DNA of 64,000 nt from JBDTSW01 sp963799815 (GTDB lineage: Bacteria; Actinomycetota; Thermoleophilia; Solirubrobacterales; 70-9). Made by a program: the position numbers and the translations under genes. Where the stretch lies: positions 124,001-188,000 of the forward strand of contig CAWCYG010000006.1 in NCBI GenBank assembly GCA_963799815.1. The letters are read 5' to 3'. The notes below the pieces were generated by a model. That model was not told the DNA's origin. It ran no database searches and saw nothing but the letters and a program-made list of their open reading frames with translations. Below, piece after piece: positions 1 to 7,638 of this stretch. Position 1 is the first letter of the stretch. Each line of letters begins with the position of its first letter.

Positions 1-1
1 C

Positions 2-421
2 GGCACCTTCAACGTCCTGCGTCTGGCCGCTGCGGCGATGTCGGAGAACGAGCCCGACTCGGGCGGGGAGCGTGGCGTCTGCGTGAACACGGCATCGATC
101 GCCGCCTTCGACGGGCAGATCGGTCAGGTCGCCTATGCCGCATCGAAGGGCGGCATCGTGGGCCTGACGCTGCCAGCCGCCCGCGACCTGGCCAGCCGCG
201 GGGTGCGCGTCGTCACCATCGCTCCGGGCACGTTCGACACTCCCCTCCTCGCGGCGCTTCCCGAGAAGGCGCGGGAGGAGCTTGGCGCCGCGATCCCGTT
301 TCCGAGCCGCCTCGGCGACCCGGACGAGTTCGCGGAGCTGGCCGCGCACATCGTCGCCAACCCGATGCTGAACGGCGAAACGATCCGGCTCGACGGCGCC
401 CTGCGGATGCCGCCACGCTAG
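2..421 (+). CDS. Short-chain dehydrogenase/reductase, C-terminal part (5' end outside window)
   Basis: The frame is open from the window edge and ends at TAG 419-421, giving about 139 residues of an SDR enzyme. The visible part has the strand ending in NTASIAAFDG, the YAASKGG motif carrying the catalytic Tyr and Lys, and the PGTFDTPLL segment after the active site. It ends with NGETIRLDGALRMPPR, as in 3-hydroxyacyl-CoA dehydrogenase type 2 (HSD10-like) proteins. That subfamily oxidises 3-hydroxyacyl-CoA with NAD. The Rossmann glycine motif lies upstream of the window, so cofactor preference cannot be read. SDR membership is secure; the substrate is inferred. Confidence 0.85.
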   Translation, partial: GTFNVLRLAAAAMSENEPDSGGERGVCVNTASIAAFDGQIGQVAYAASKGGIVGLTLPAARDLASRGVRVVTIAPGTFDTPLLAALPEKAREELGAAIPFPSRLGDPDEFAELAAHIVANPMLNGETIRLDGALRMPPR

Positions 422-459
422 CGGCAGCGGTCCCCGCCCGCGGGCGTACCCTTCCCGGC

Positions 460-1143
460 ATGTCCGACGCTGCCACGGGCCCACGGGCGAAGACAGCTCC
501 CGAGCTGAAGGCCCAGATCGAGGCAGAGCGCGCCGGCAGGCCGTTCTTCGTATATCGCGACGGCGCCGACGAGCAGCGGATCGTGTCGGCCGGGGCGGAT
601 GGTCAGGAGCTCTGGGTCGGCCGCAGGGAGGCCGCCGATCTGCGGCTCGACTTCGACGCGGAGGTGTCCGGGCTGCACGCCCAGCTCGAGTTCGTCGGCG
701 ACGAGGCGACTCTGGTCGACGACGGGCTCTCGCGAAACGGGTCGTACGTGAACGGCGAGCGGGTCCGCGGCCGCCGGGTCCTGCGCGACGGCGACGTGCT
801 GCGCTTCGGCCGTTCGCTCGTCCTCTACCGGGCACCCGCCGCCGAGGGAGGGGAATCGACCGTGCTCTCGGCCGACCTCCTGGAGGCCGGCGGGGTCTCC
901 CCCGCGCAAAAGCGCGTGCTCGTGGCCCTCTGCCGCCCCTACAAGGACGGCGCCGCCTTCACCTCGCCGGCCACAAACGGCCAGATCGGCGAGGAGCTCC
1001 ACCTCTCGGTCGACGCCGTCAAGACCCACCTCCGAGCGTTGTTCGAGAAGTTCGGCGTCGGCGACATCCCGCAGAACCGAAAGCGCGTCGCGCTCGTGGA
1101 GCGGGCGCTTCAGAGCGGGATGGTCTCCGAGCGGGATCTTTAA
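460..1143 (+). CDS. FHA domain protein with C-terminal helix-turn-helix
   Basis: The protein has 227 residues. Residues about 45-125 form a forkhead-associated domain with the hallmark GR (VGRREAADL), SGLHAQLEF and LSRNGSYVNG motifs, so it should bind a phosphothreonine peptide. The C-terminal part, about 145-220, contains TNGQIGEELHLSVDAVKTHL followed by a basic helix, which looks like a LuxR/SARP-type winged HTH. A phosphopeptide-sensing DNA-binding regulator is the simplest reading. A Ser/Thr kinase at 5568-7607 is a possible partner but is not adjacent. ATG 460 follows a short gap after the SDR stop. It faces the gene at 1397-2314. No target is visible. Confidence 0.75.
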   Translation: MSDAATGPRAKTAPELKAQIEAERAGRPFFVYRDGADEQRIVSAGADGQELWVGRREAADLRLDFDAEVSGLHAQLEFVGDEATLVDDGLSRNGSYVNGERVRGRRVLRDGDVLRFGRSLVLYRAPAAEGGESTVLSADLLEAGGVSPAQKRVLVALCRPYKDGAAFTSPATNGQIGEELHLSVDAVKTHLRALFEKFGVGDIPQNRKRVALVERALQSGMVSERDL

Positions 1144-1229
1144 GGGGCGGCGGACGAGACGCAACAACAACTGGCATTGAGGGAGGAGCACAGGCGGCTT
1201 GTGCGCCCACGCGCTTGTGCAGCCCTTGT

Positions 1230-1253
1230 CGCGGCGGTCCCGGTATGCGGGAC
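1230..1253. repeat. Direct repeat copy 1 containing a hairpin
   Basis: A 24-base unit that recurs exactly at 1291-1314. Its 3' part is a perfect inverted repeat GTCCCG-N5-CGGGAC (1237-1253), loop GTATG. Farther out, CGGCG and CGCCG could extend the stem past a bulge. Confidence 0.7.
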
Positions 1254-1290
1254 TGACGCGCCGGTTGGATCCGAGATCGCGCCTGCGTGG

Positions 1291-1314
1291 CGCGGCGGTC
1301 CCGGTATGCGGGAC
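1291..1314. repeat. Direct repeat copy 2 containing the same hairpin
   Basis: Exact copy of 1230-1253, offset by 61 bases. The inner stem GTCCCG/CGGGAC and loop GTATG are identical. Here the flanks GCGCGG and CCGCGC can pair to lengthen the stem, so stem potential is kept while the flanking bases differ. Confidence 0.7.
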
Positions 1315-1396
1315 CCGCGCGCCAGGTCCGGTCGGCCGGCAGCCCGCTCACGCCGCCTTCAGTGCTCGTCGTTCGTTGTTCGTCTGATCATCGCCG

Positions 1397-2314
1397 CTAC
1401 CCCGTGCCCTCGTTCTCCGGGTCGGTGTAGACCTCTTTCCGCCAGGGCGGGGTTACGGCGAAGGCAGCCTCGCCCCAGCGGCTACGTGCGACCTCCTCGA
1501 TCGGCACGAGGCGGATGCGAGCACCCGGCGTCCACCGGTGCTGGGGCCCGGCTTCCTCCCAGACGTGGCCCGCGTGACTGCCGCTCGAGATGTAGTAGCG
1601 ACCGCTGGAGAGCCCCCACGCCGAGCGGTGGGTGATGCCGGCGTCGTTCAGCCAGTTGCCGGCGCCGCCGCGGAGGTTGTAGCCGTGGTGCGAGCTGGCG
1701 CGCGCCTCGGCCTCGTCCGTCCCAAGCCGCATCTGAAACGACTCCCAGTCGTCGTCGTGATAGCCCACCTCCCGGGGCAGGCCCCGGAGGCTGTGGGAGG
1801 ACGGGTAGTAGGCCCAGAACTGGAGGTAGAGGAAGCCCGCGCGGGAGCCCGAGCAGTCGTAGCCGGCCTCCGTCGAGTCAGCCATTCCCTCGGCACGGCA
1901 GTCGACGGCGTGGACGAACAGGGTCACGGCTTCACCGGACTGCGAGGCATCGACCTCGCCCTCCGGCGCCCCCACCGAGCATCCGTTTCGCCGACACGTC
2001 CTGAAGTCCACAGGCAGGACGCGCATGCCCTCCTCGTAGGCGAGGAGCGGCGCCTCCTCGCGAACCAGCGCCCCAAGTTCCGCCCCGTATTCGGCAACGA
2101 GCTCAGGATCGGGCACCCCCGCGCAGCCGGTCTCGCCGAGCCCAGCCGCGCAGGCGATGCGCTCCGCGACCGTCCGCGCCAGCGCCGTTCCCGGCAGCCG
2201 AGCGCCCACCGCTGCGGCCACGCCCGCCGTGAGCAGAGCGACGACGAAGACGAGGGCGACCCACTCCACGGCGGACTGCCCACGCTCCTCGGAAACCGGC
2301 CTCGAGATTCCCAC
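1397..2314 (-). CDS. Pilin-like N-terminus fused to a Vps62-like domain
   Basis: The protein has 305 residues with a GTG start at 2314. The N-terminus carries ERGQSAVEWVALVFVVALL, which resembles the TadE/Flp class III signal and hydrophobic helix used in tight-adherence pili. The C-terminal half, about residues 150-290, has a tyrosine-rich stretch, HDDDWESFQMRLG, SSHHGYN and YISSGSHAGHVWE. This order recalls the Vps62/PF06101 pattern (HEGDWE, HGG, GSHA). I therefore expect a secreted or envelope-anchored protein with an extracytoplasmic Vps62-like domain. No other tad genes are in the window. The N-terminal call is firmer than the C-terminal one, which rests on motif order only. Confidence 0.55.
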   Translation of the reverse strand: MGISRPVSEERGQSAVEWVALVFVVALLTAGVAAAVGARLPGTALARTVAERIACAAGLGETGCAGVPDPELVAEYGAELGALVREEAPLLAYEEGMRVLPVDFRTCRRNGCSVGAPEGEVDASQSGEAVTLFVHAVDCRAEGMADSTEAGYDCSGSRAGFLYLQFWAYYPSSHSLRGLPREVGYHDDDWESFQMRLGTDEAEARASSHHGYNLRGGAGNWLNDAGITHRSAWGLSSGRYYISSGSHAGHVWEEAGPQHRWTPGARIRLVPIEEVARSRWGEAAFAVTPPWRKEVYTDPENEGTG

Positions 2315-2385
2315 GCGGCGACGCTGTCAGCGCAGGGCGCGAACGTGGGTGCCGGACGTGTCCCATCTGGGTAGCTTCTGTACCG

Positions 2386-2631
2386 ATGGAGTCGCACCAA
2401 CCGCAAAGATCGAAGCGAGAGGGCACCAACTGGAAGCATTGGGTTGCCGGTATCGCATTCGTTCTGCTGGCGATCCTGATCGCTCAGAACTCCCAGAAGG
2501 TCGCCGTCAACTTCTTCTTCGCCGAGACCGAGACGCCACTCGTCTTCGCGCTGCTGATCGCGGGCCTGCTAGGCGCCCTGGTCGGGTTCCTCGCCCCACG
2601 CGTGTGGCGAGGCGGACGGTCCCGCGACTAG
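2386..2631 (+). CDS. LapA/DUF1049-type small membrane protein
   Basis: The protein has 81 residues and starts at ATG 2386. It has two hydrophobic segments, roughly residues 20-35 and 48-70, separated by NSQKVAVNFFFAETE, the typical arrangement of the LapA (DUF1049) domain. A basic C-terminus (RVWRGGRSRD) follows the second helix. In Gram-negative bacteria LapA takes part in lipopolysaccharide assembly; in actinobacteria the role is unknown. It is divergent from the pilin-like gene (71-base gap) and convergent with pntB (9-base gap). Confidence 0.75.
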   Translation: MESHQPQRSKREGTNWKHWVAGIAFVLLAILIAQNSQKVAVNFFFAETETPLVFALLIAGLLGALVGFLAPRVWRGGRSRD

Positions 2632-2640
2632 CTCCGAGGT

Positions 2641-4044
2641 CTAGAGGTCCTCGACCGCGGCGGCGATCTCGCCGGCCGCCTGCTTGGCGTCGCCGAAGAG
2701 CATCGACGTGTTGGGCTCGTAGAAGAGGTCGTTGTCGATGCCCGCGAACCCCGGCGAGAGCGAGCGCTTGATCACGATCACCTGATGCGCCTCGTTCACC
2801 TCAATGATCGGCATGCCTGCGATCGGTGAGTTGGGATCGTTCTTGGCGGCCGGGTTGGTGACGTCGTTGGCGCCGATCACAACTGCGACGTCCATGCGGG
2901 GCATCTCCGGGTTGATGTCCTCCATCTCCCGCAGCTTCTCGTAGGGCACATCGGCCTCGGCGAGGAGCACGTTCATGTGGCCCGGCATCCGCCCGGCGAC
3001 CGGGTGGATGGCGTAGGAGACATCAACTCCTTTGCTCTCGAGCTCGTTCGCGAGCTCTTTCACCGCGTGCTGAGCCTGAGCGACGGCGAGCCCGTAGCCG
3101 GGGACGATCACGACGGAGTCCGCGTACGCCAGCTTGATCGCGGCGTCCTGGGCACCGATCGAGGTGTGCGGCCGCTCCTCCCCATCGCCCGCATCGCCCC
3201 CCACGGGGGCCCCGCCGAAGCCGGCGAAGAGGATGTTCGCCACGGAACGATTCATGGCGGTCGCCATCTCAAGCGTAAGGATCGTTCCCGAAGAGCCGAC
3301 GAGCGTGCCCGCCACGATCAGCGCCACATTGTCGAGCGAGAAGCCGGCCGCCGCGGCCGAGAGCCCGGTGAACGCGTTCAGCAGCGAGATCACCACGGGC
3401 ATGTCGGCTCCACCGATGGGCAGGACGACCAGGTTGCCGAGCACGGCGGCCGCCACGAGCACGCCGACGAAAAGGCCCTCAGGTGGATCGTCGGACGAGG
3501 CGAGGACCACGCATGCCGCCAGGATCCCGATCAAGAGCAGCGCGTTTATGACTTGCTGGCCGGGGACCGCCAGCGGCTTCGTGGGGATCAGGTCCTGGAG
3601 CTTTGCGAAGGCGATGTTCGAGCCCCAGAAGGAGACCGAGCCGATCACGGCGGCAAACAGAACCGGCACGAACTCGTCGAGCGGGTAGTCAAGCGGCGCG
3701 TTGCGGAACTCCGACCACGCGATCAGCGCCACAGCCCCGCCGCCGACGCCGTTGTACAGGGCAACCATCTGCGGCATCTGGGTCATCTGGACGCGGATCG
3801 AGGCGATGACACCGACAGCGGCCCCGACCACGAGCCCGCCGACGATCACCCCCCAGTTGCCGATCCCGTCCAGGAGCAGGGTGGTGACGACGGCGATCGC
3901 CATGCCGCCCGCCGCGATCAGGTTGCCACGCTTGGCCGTGGTCGGATGCGTGCCCTGCATCAGCCCGAAGATGAACATCGAGAAGGAGGCGATGTAGAGC
4001 AGCGTCGAGACGTCGCCGCCGAACTCAAAGAGCCCGGTCGTCAT
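2641..4044 (-). CDS. pntB: NAD(P) transhydrogenase subunit beta
   Basis: The protein has 467 residues, the usual PntB length. The N-terminal two thirds are membrane helices forming part of the proton channel. The C-terminal domain III binds NADP(H) and shows SVVIVPGYGLAVAQAQH, AIHPVAGRMPGHMNVLLAEA, VVIGANDVTNPAA and the KRSLSPGFAGIDNDLFY segment. The enzyme couples proton entry to hydride transfer from NADH to NADP+. The start ATG at 4044 overlaps the pntAB stop by ATGA, so translation is coupled. Assignment is secure. Confidence 0.96.
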   Translation of the reverse strand: MTTGLFEFGGDVSTLLYIASFSMFIFGLMQGTHPTTAKRGNLIAAGGMAIAVVTTLLLDGIGNWGVIVGGLVVGAAVGVIASIRVQMTQMPQMVALYNGVGGGAVALIAWSEFRNAPLDYPLDEFVPVLFAAVIGSVSFWGSNIAFAKLQDLIPTKPLAVPGQQVINALLLIGILAACVVLASSDDPPEGLFVGVLVAAAVLGNLVVLPIGGADMPVVISLLNAFTGLSAAAAGFSLDNVALIVAGTLVGSSGTILTLEMATAMNRSVANILFAGFGGAPVGGDAGDGEERPHTSIGAQDAAIKLAYADSVVIVPGYGLAVAQAQHAVKELANELESKGVDVSYAIHPVAGRMPGHMNVLLAEADVPYEKLREMEDINPEMPRMDVAVVIGANDVTNPAAKNDPNSPIAGMPIIEVNEAHQVIVIKRSLSPGFAGIDNDLFYEPNTSMLFGDAKQAAGEIAAAVEDL

Positions 4045-4346
4045 GGCTTCGGGGCGTTCGCGTCAGCTCTTGGCTTCCGAACGAACATGCCGAGCATGCG
4101 GTCGGTGACCATGAAGCCGCCGACGATGTTGATGGTCCCGAACGCGATCGCGATGAACGCGATCGCCAGCTCCAGCGCCCCGTCGGCGAACCCGGCCACG
4201 ATCAGCCCGCCGAGCATGACGATGCCGTGGATCGCATTCGTCTGCGACATCAGCGGCGTGTGCAGCGTCGTTGGCACCTTCGAGATGACCACGAACCCGA
4301 CGAAGGCGGAGAGCACGAAGATCGTGAGCTCGGTGACGAGATCCAC
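4041..4346 (-). CDS. pntAB: NAD(P) transhydrogenase subunit alpha part 2
   Basis: The protein has 101 residues and is almost wholly membrane-embedded, with three to four hydrophobic helices (LTIFVLSAFVGFVVIS, HGIVMLGGLIVAG, AIAFIAIAFGTINIVGG). This is the detached membrane part of the alpha subunit seen in three-subunit enzymes such as that of Rhodospirillum rubrum. I place the start at GTG 4346, which shares one base with the pntAA stop (TAGTG). A longer upstream in-frame ATG would run 25 codons into pntAA and add a basic, non-conserved leader. The order pntAA-pntAB-pntB is the classical one. Confidence 0.92.
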   Translation of the reverse strand: MDLVTELTIFVLSAFVGFVVISKVPTTLHTPLMSQTNAIHGIVMLGGLIVAGFADGALELAIAFIAIAFGTINIVGGFMVTDRMLGMFVRKPRADANAPKP

Positions 4347-5491
4347 TAGCCGCCGTCCTTTCCCGCGCCGGCCACTTCGCGGGCGCGTTCGTTGCGGATC
4401 TCGCCCTCGTGCGTGATGCATGCCCCGGCGATCACGTCGTCGTCGAAGTCCAGGTTGAGGGCGCCATCGTCGGAGACCAGCAGGCTCAGTAGGTTCTCGA
4501 TGTTCTTGGCGTAGAGCTGCGAGGCGTGAGCAGGCATGTCGCTGGGAAGGTTCGCCGGGCCAATGACCTTGACGCCGTTGTCCGAGGTGACCGTCTGGCC
4601 CGCCTCGGTGAGCTCGCAGTTGCCACCTGATTCGGAGGCGAGGTCGACGATGACCGAGCCCGGGGCCATGTTCGCCACGGCCTGGCTCGTGATCAGAATC
4701 GGGGCTTTGCGCCCGGGGATCTGTGCTGTGGTGATGATCACGTCCTGGCGCGATGCGTTCTCGGCGATCGCCTCACGCACCTGCCCGTTTTCGTCTTCGG
4801 TCAGCGCTCGCGCGTAGCCTCCCTCGTCCTCGGCGTCGGGGATGAAGTCGAGCTCGAGCGGGCGACCGCCCAGCGAGGCGATCTGCTCCCAGGCCGCCCG
4901 CCGGATGTCGAAACCAGTGACGATCGCGCCGAGCCGCTTCGCCGTGGCGATCGCCTGGAGGCCCGCCACCCCCGCTCCGAGCACCAGCACTTTGGCGGGG
5001 GCGACCGTCCCCGCCGCCGTGGTCATCATCGGGAAGAACCGGCCCGCCTCGCGGGCGGCGAGCAGGGCGGCGGCGTAGCCCGCGACGTTCGCCTGCGAGG
5101 AGAGCGCGTCCATCGCCTGCGCTCGCGTGATGCGCGGGATCGCCTCCATCGCGAAGCTGGTGACTCCGGCGTCCGCGAGTGCCCTGGTGGTCTCGCCCGC
5201 GGTGAGCGGCTGCAGATGGCCGATCAGGATCTGGCCCGAGCGCAGCCTGGAGATCTCATCCGCGCTGGGAGGAGCGACCTTGGTCACGATCTCGGACCCC
5301 CAAGCGTCATCGCCACTGCCAACGGCGGCGCCGGCCTCCGCGTACTGGTCGTCGGGGTATCCGGATCCCGCTCCCGCTGCGGACTCGACGGCCACCTCGT
5401 TTCCCTTGTCCTCGAGTGAGGAAACCACGTCCGGGATGAGCGCAACCCGGCGCTCGCCCTCAGCCGTCTCTTTCGGAACTCCGATCTTCAT
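4346..5491 (-). CDS. pntAA: NAD(P) transhydrogenase subunit alpha part 1
   Basis: The protein has 381 residues, homologous to alanine dehydrogenase/PNT N- and C-terminal domains. It opens with MKIGVPKETAEGERRVALIP, the family signature. A Rossmann NAD site follows at about residues 167-200 (VLVLGAGVAGLQAIATAKRL). The IDLASESGGNCELT and IGPANLPSDMP segments are conserved in domain I. It binds NAD(H) in the cytosol and hands hydride to domain III of PntB. It lacks the membrane helices found in fused alpha subunits; those are supplied by the next gene. The ATG at 5491 is the first gene of the operon, behind a 76-base gap. Confidence 0.96.
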   Translation of the reverse strand: MKIGVPKETAEGERRVALIPDVVSSLEDKGNEVAVESAAGAGSGYPDDQYAEAGAAVGSGDDAWGSEIVTKVAPPSADEISRLRSGQILIGHLQPLTAGETTRALADAGVTSFAMEAIPRITRAQAMDALSSQANVAGYAAALLAAREAGRFFPMMTTAAGTVAPAKVLVLGAGVAGLQAIATAKRLGAIVTGFDIRRAAWEQIASLGGRPLELDFIPDAEDEGGYARALTEDENGQVREAIAENASRQDVIITTAQIPGRKAPILITSQAVANMAPGSVIVDLASESGGNCELTEAGQTVTSDNGVKVIGPANLPSDMPAHASQLYAKNIENLLSLLVSDDGALNLDFDDDVIAGACITHEGEIRNERAREVAGAGKDGG

Positions 5492-5567
5492 CTGCCCCAG
5501 GGAAAGGCGGCGAAGACGCTCCGCCGCGAAGCCGCGTGAGCCTACTCAAAGGACGGTGCGCAGCAGA

Positions 5568-7607
5568 TCACGGTTCGATGAACGAGACGGTGCGGTCGTC
5601 GGCGCTCGTGACCCAGACGCCCTGCTGGTCGACGGCAATGCCCTCGAGGTCGGGCTTGGACGTGATCTGCGTCTCATCGCCGGTTTCCTCATCGATCCGG
5701 CTCACACTCTCGCCGAGGCCGTTCGTTGTCCAAACGGAGCCGAAACCGACGGCGAGCGACCTGGGGTCATCGCCCACATCGATCGTCTCGGCAACCGTCA
5801 TTGAGTCTGGGTCGATCCGGACTACCTGGTCGGCGTTCTGGTTGGCCACCCAGACCGAGTCATCGCCAACGGCCACGCCCCGAGGATTAGCGCCAACGGC
5901 CTCGATGTATTCGACCGTGGTTCCTTCGTCGGTGATCCGGGCGACGCTGTCGGTGGCGCTGTTCGTCACCCAAATACCCCGCGCGTTATCGGGTTGACCC
6001 ACTGCTACGCGGGCGGGGTCGCTGCCGGAAGTCAGGGAGATGGGCGTGACCTCCCCCGTGTCACGGTCGATCCGCGAAACGCTGTCATCCCCCAGGTTGG
6101 CCACCCAAGCCGCCTCCTCACCCACCCCGATTCCCCGTGGCTCCGCCCCGACCGTGAACCGCGCGTCCTCGCTGCCATCCGGGTTGAACCGAATGACCTG
6201 ACCCGCCTCGACCTCGCTGGGGCCGCCCACGGCAAGCCAGACCTTCCCGTCCGAGTCGATCGCCACCTGCTCGCCCTCTCCGGGCAGCTTGATGTCCTCG
6301 GGCTTCTCGGACCCGTCGACCGGGAGGTGAGCCAAGGACTCACCGGCACGGGAGGAAACCCAGACCTCTCCCCCTCCGACCGCGATCCCGACCGGCTCCT
6401 CTCCGGGCACGGTGGCGACGACGCCCTCCGTCGGTCCCGCCGCCTCCTCTCCACCGCCACCGTCGCCCGCTCCTCGGCCGCCGCTCCCCTCGTCATCGCC
6501 TCCCAAGAGCACGAACGCGCCCACCACGAGCGCCACCGCCACAACCCCCATGGCGAGCAGCCGCCCCCTCCCCGCGGCTCTCGACGTGGGACGCACGGCG
6601 CCGCGATCGGCGGACGGCTCCGGAGCCGGCGGCACCGTCACGGGCTCCTGGATCGTGGTCTCGCCAGCCTGGGCCTCGACGGTTGGCGGCTCCTCGGCCA
6701 GCAGGTCGTAGGCCTGGGTCGGGGCCGCCGCGCCAACGCCGACGCTGCGCTCGGGCTCAGAGGGAGAGCGTCCCTCAAGGGCCGCGCCGGCCGCCCGCGC
6801 GAAATCGCCAGCGGAGGGCTGGCGAGCGTCAGGATCTTTCGCCATGGCTCGCCAGACGACGTCGCTCAACGCCGGTGGGACCTCCGGTGCCGCGTCGACC
6901 AGCTCGGGTGGCTCCTCCTGGAGATGCGCGTAGATCTTCGCGACCTTCTCCTCCTGCTCGAACGGCACCTGGCCGGAGAGGAGCTCGAACACCACGCAGC
7001 CGAGGGCGTAGACGTCCGTGCGGGCGTCGAGGCGGTCGCCGCGGATCTGCTCCGGAGCGACGTAGTCGAGGGTCCCGACGAACGCACCGGACGCGGTCAC
7101 GCCGCTGGTCGCGTCCATCTGCTTGGACAGCCCGAAGTCGGTCAGGTAGACGTGCTCCTCGCCGTCCCGCTGCTCGATCAGCACGTTGCCTGGCTTGATG
7201 TCACGGTGCACGAGACCCCGCTCGTGCGCGGCGTCGAGCGCCGCCGCGACCCGGCCCGTGATCGCCACCGCACGATCGGGCTCGAGCCGGCCCTCGCGGT
7301 TCAGCAGGCCGCGCAGATCGGTGCCGTCGATGAAGTCCATCGTCACGAAGAGCAGGCCTTCCTCCTCGCCGGCGTTGTGGACCGCAACCACGTTCGGGTG
7401 ACGGATCGAGACCGCGATCCGGGACTCGGACTTGAAGCGGTCGCGGAAGGTCTCGTCGCTCGCGCGGCCGGTGGAAATCAGCTTCAGGGCCACGACGTGG
7501 TCGAGCGCCAGATGCGTCGCGCGGTAGACGACGCCGAAGCCGCCGCGCCCGGCGACTCCCTCGATCCGGTGGCCGGCGAACACCGCACCACGCTCGAGCT
7601 CAGCCAT
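5568..7607 (-). CDS. Transmembrane Ser/Thr protein kinase with beta-propeller sensor
   Basis: The protein has 679 residues. The kinase domain (about 12-270) has the glycine loop GRGGFGVVY, the VALKLI lysine, the HRDIKPGNVLI catalytic loop and DFGLSK, so it should be active. A Pro/Ala-rich linker leads to one membrane helix near 350-368 (LLAMGVVAVALVVGAFVLLGG). The extracellular part, about 395-679, consists of repeats of roughly 40 residues such as VWVANLGDDSVSRID and VWVTSADDRTVSFIEP, a virginiamycin-B-lyase/NHL-type propeller. It lacks PASTA repeats, so it probably senses something other than muropeptides. A 31-base gap separates it from the upstream SDR gene on the same strand. Confidence 0.92.
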   Translation of the reverse strand: MAELERGAVFAGHRIEGVAGRGGFGVVYRATHLALDHVVALKLISTGRASDETFRDRFKSESRIAVSIRHPNVVAVHNAGEEEGLLFVTMDFIDGTDLRGLLNREGRLEPDRAVAITGRVAAALDAAHERGLVHRDIKPGNVLIEQRDGEEHVYLTDFGLSKQMDATSGVTASGAFVGTLDYVAPEQIRGDRLDARTDVYALGCVVFELLSGQVPFEQEEKVAKIYAHLQEEPPELVDAAPEVPPALSDVVWRAMAKDPDARQPSAGDFARAAGAALEGRSPSEPERSVGVGAAAPTQAYDLLAEEPPTVEAQAGETTIQEPVTVPPAPEPSADRGAVRPTSRAAGRGRLLAMGVVAVALVVGAFVLLGGDDEGSGGRGAGDGGGGEEAAGPTEGVVATVPGEEPVGIAVGGGEVWVSSRAGESLAHLPVDGSEKPEDIKLPGEGEQVAIDSDGKVWLAVGGPSEVEAGQVIRFNPDGSEDARFTVGAEPRGIGVGEEAAWVANLGDDSVSRIDRDTGEVTPISLTSGSDPARVAVGQPDNARGIWVTNSATDSVARITDEGTTVEYIEAVGANPRGVAVGDDSVWVANQNADQVVRIDPDSMTVAETIDVGDDPRSLAVGFGSVWTTNGLGESVSRIDEETGDETQITSKPDLEGIAVDQQGVWVTSADDRTVSFIEP

Positions 7608-7638
7608 AGGGGGCGATTATCCCCCGAACCGCCGGCGC

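Larger units (their letters stand above)
1144..1396. other. Convergent intergenic region, no gene seen
   Basis: These 253 bases lie between two convergent genes. Reading frames across it lack a plausible start, motif or coding bias. The only structure I see is the pair of repeated hairpins at 1230-1253 and 1291-1314. They may serve as transcription terminators, although neither has a T-tract. Confidence 0.6.

Noticed and set aside
1177..1635. Small frame over the repeat region at the 3' end of the FHA gene
   Set aside because: Basic low-complexity product that overlaps the pilin-like gene antisense; no ribosome site.
2977..4416. Long open frame antisense to pntB and pntAB
   Set aside because: GC-rich codon use leaves open antisense frames; the product is His/Arg/Asp-rich without motifs, and pntB is certain on the other strand.
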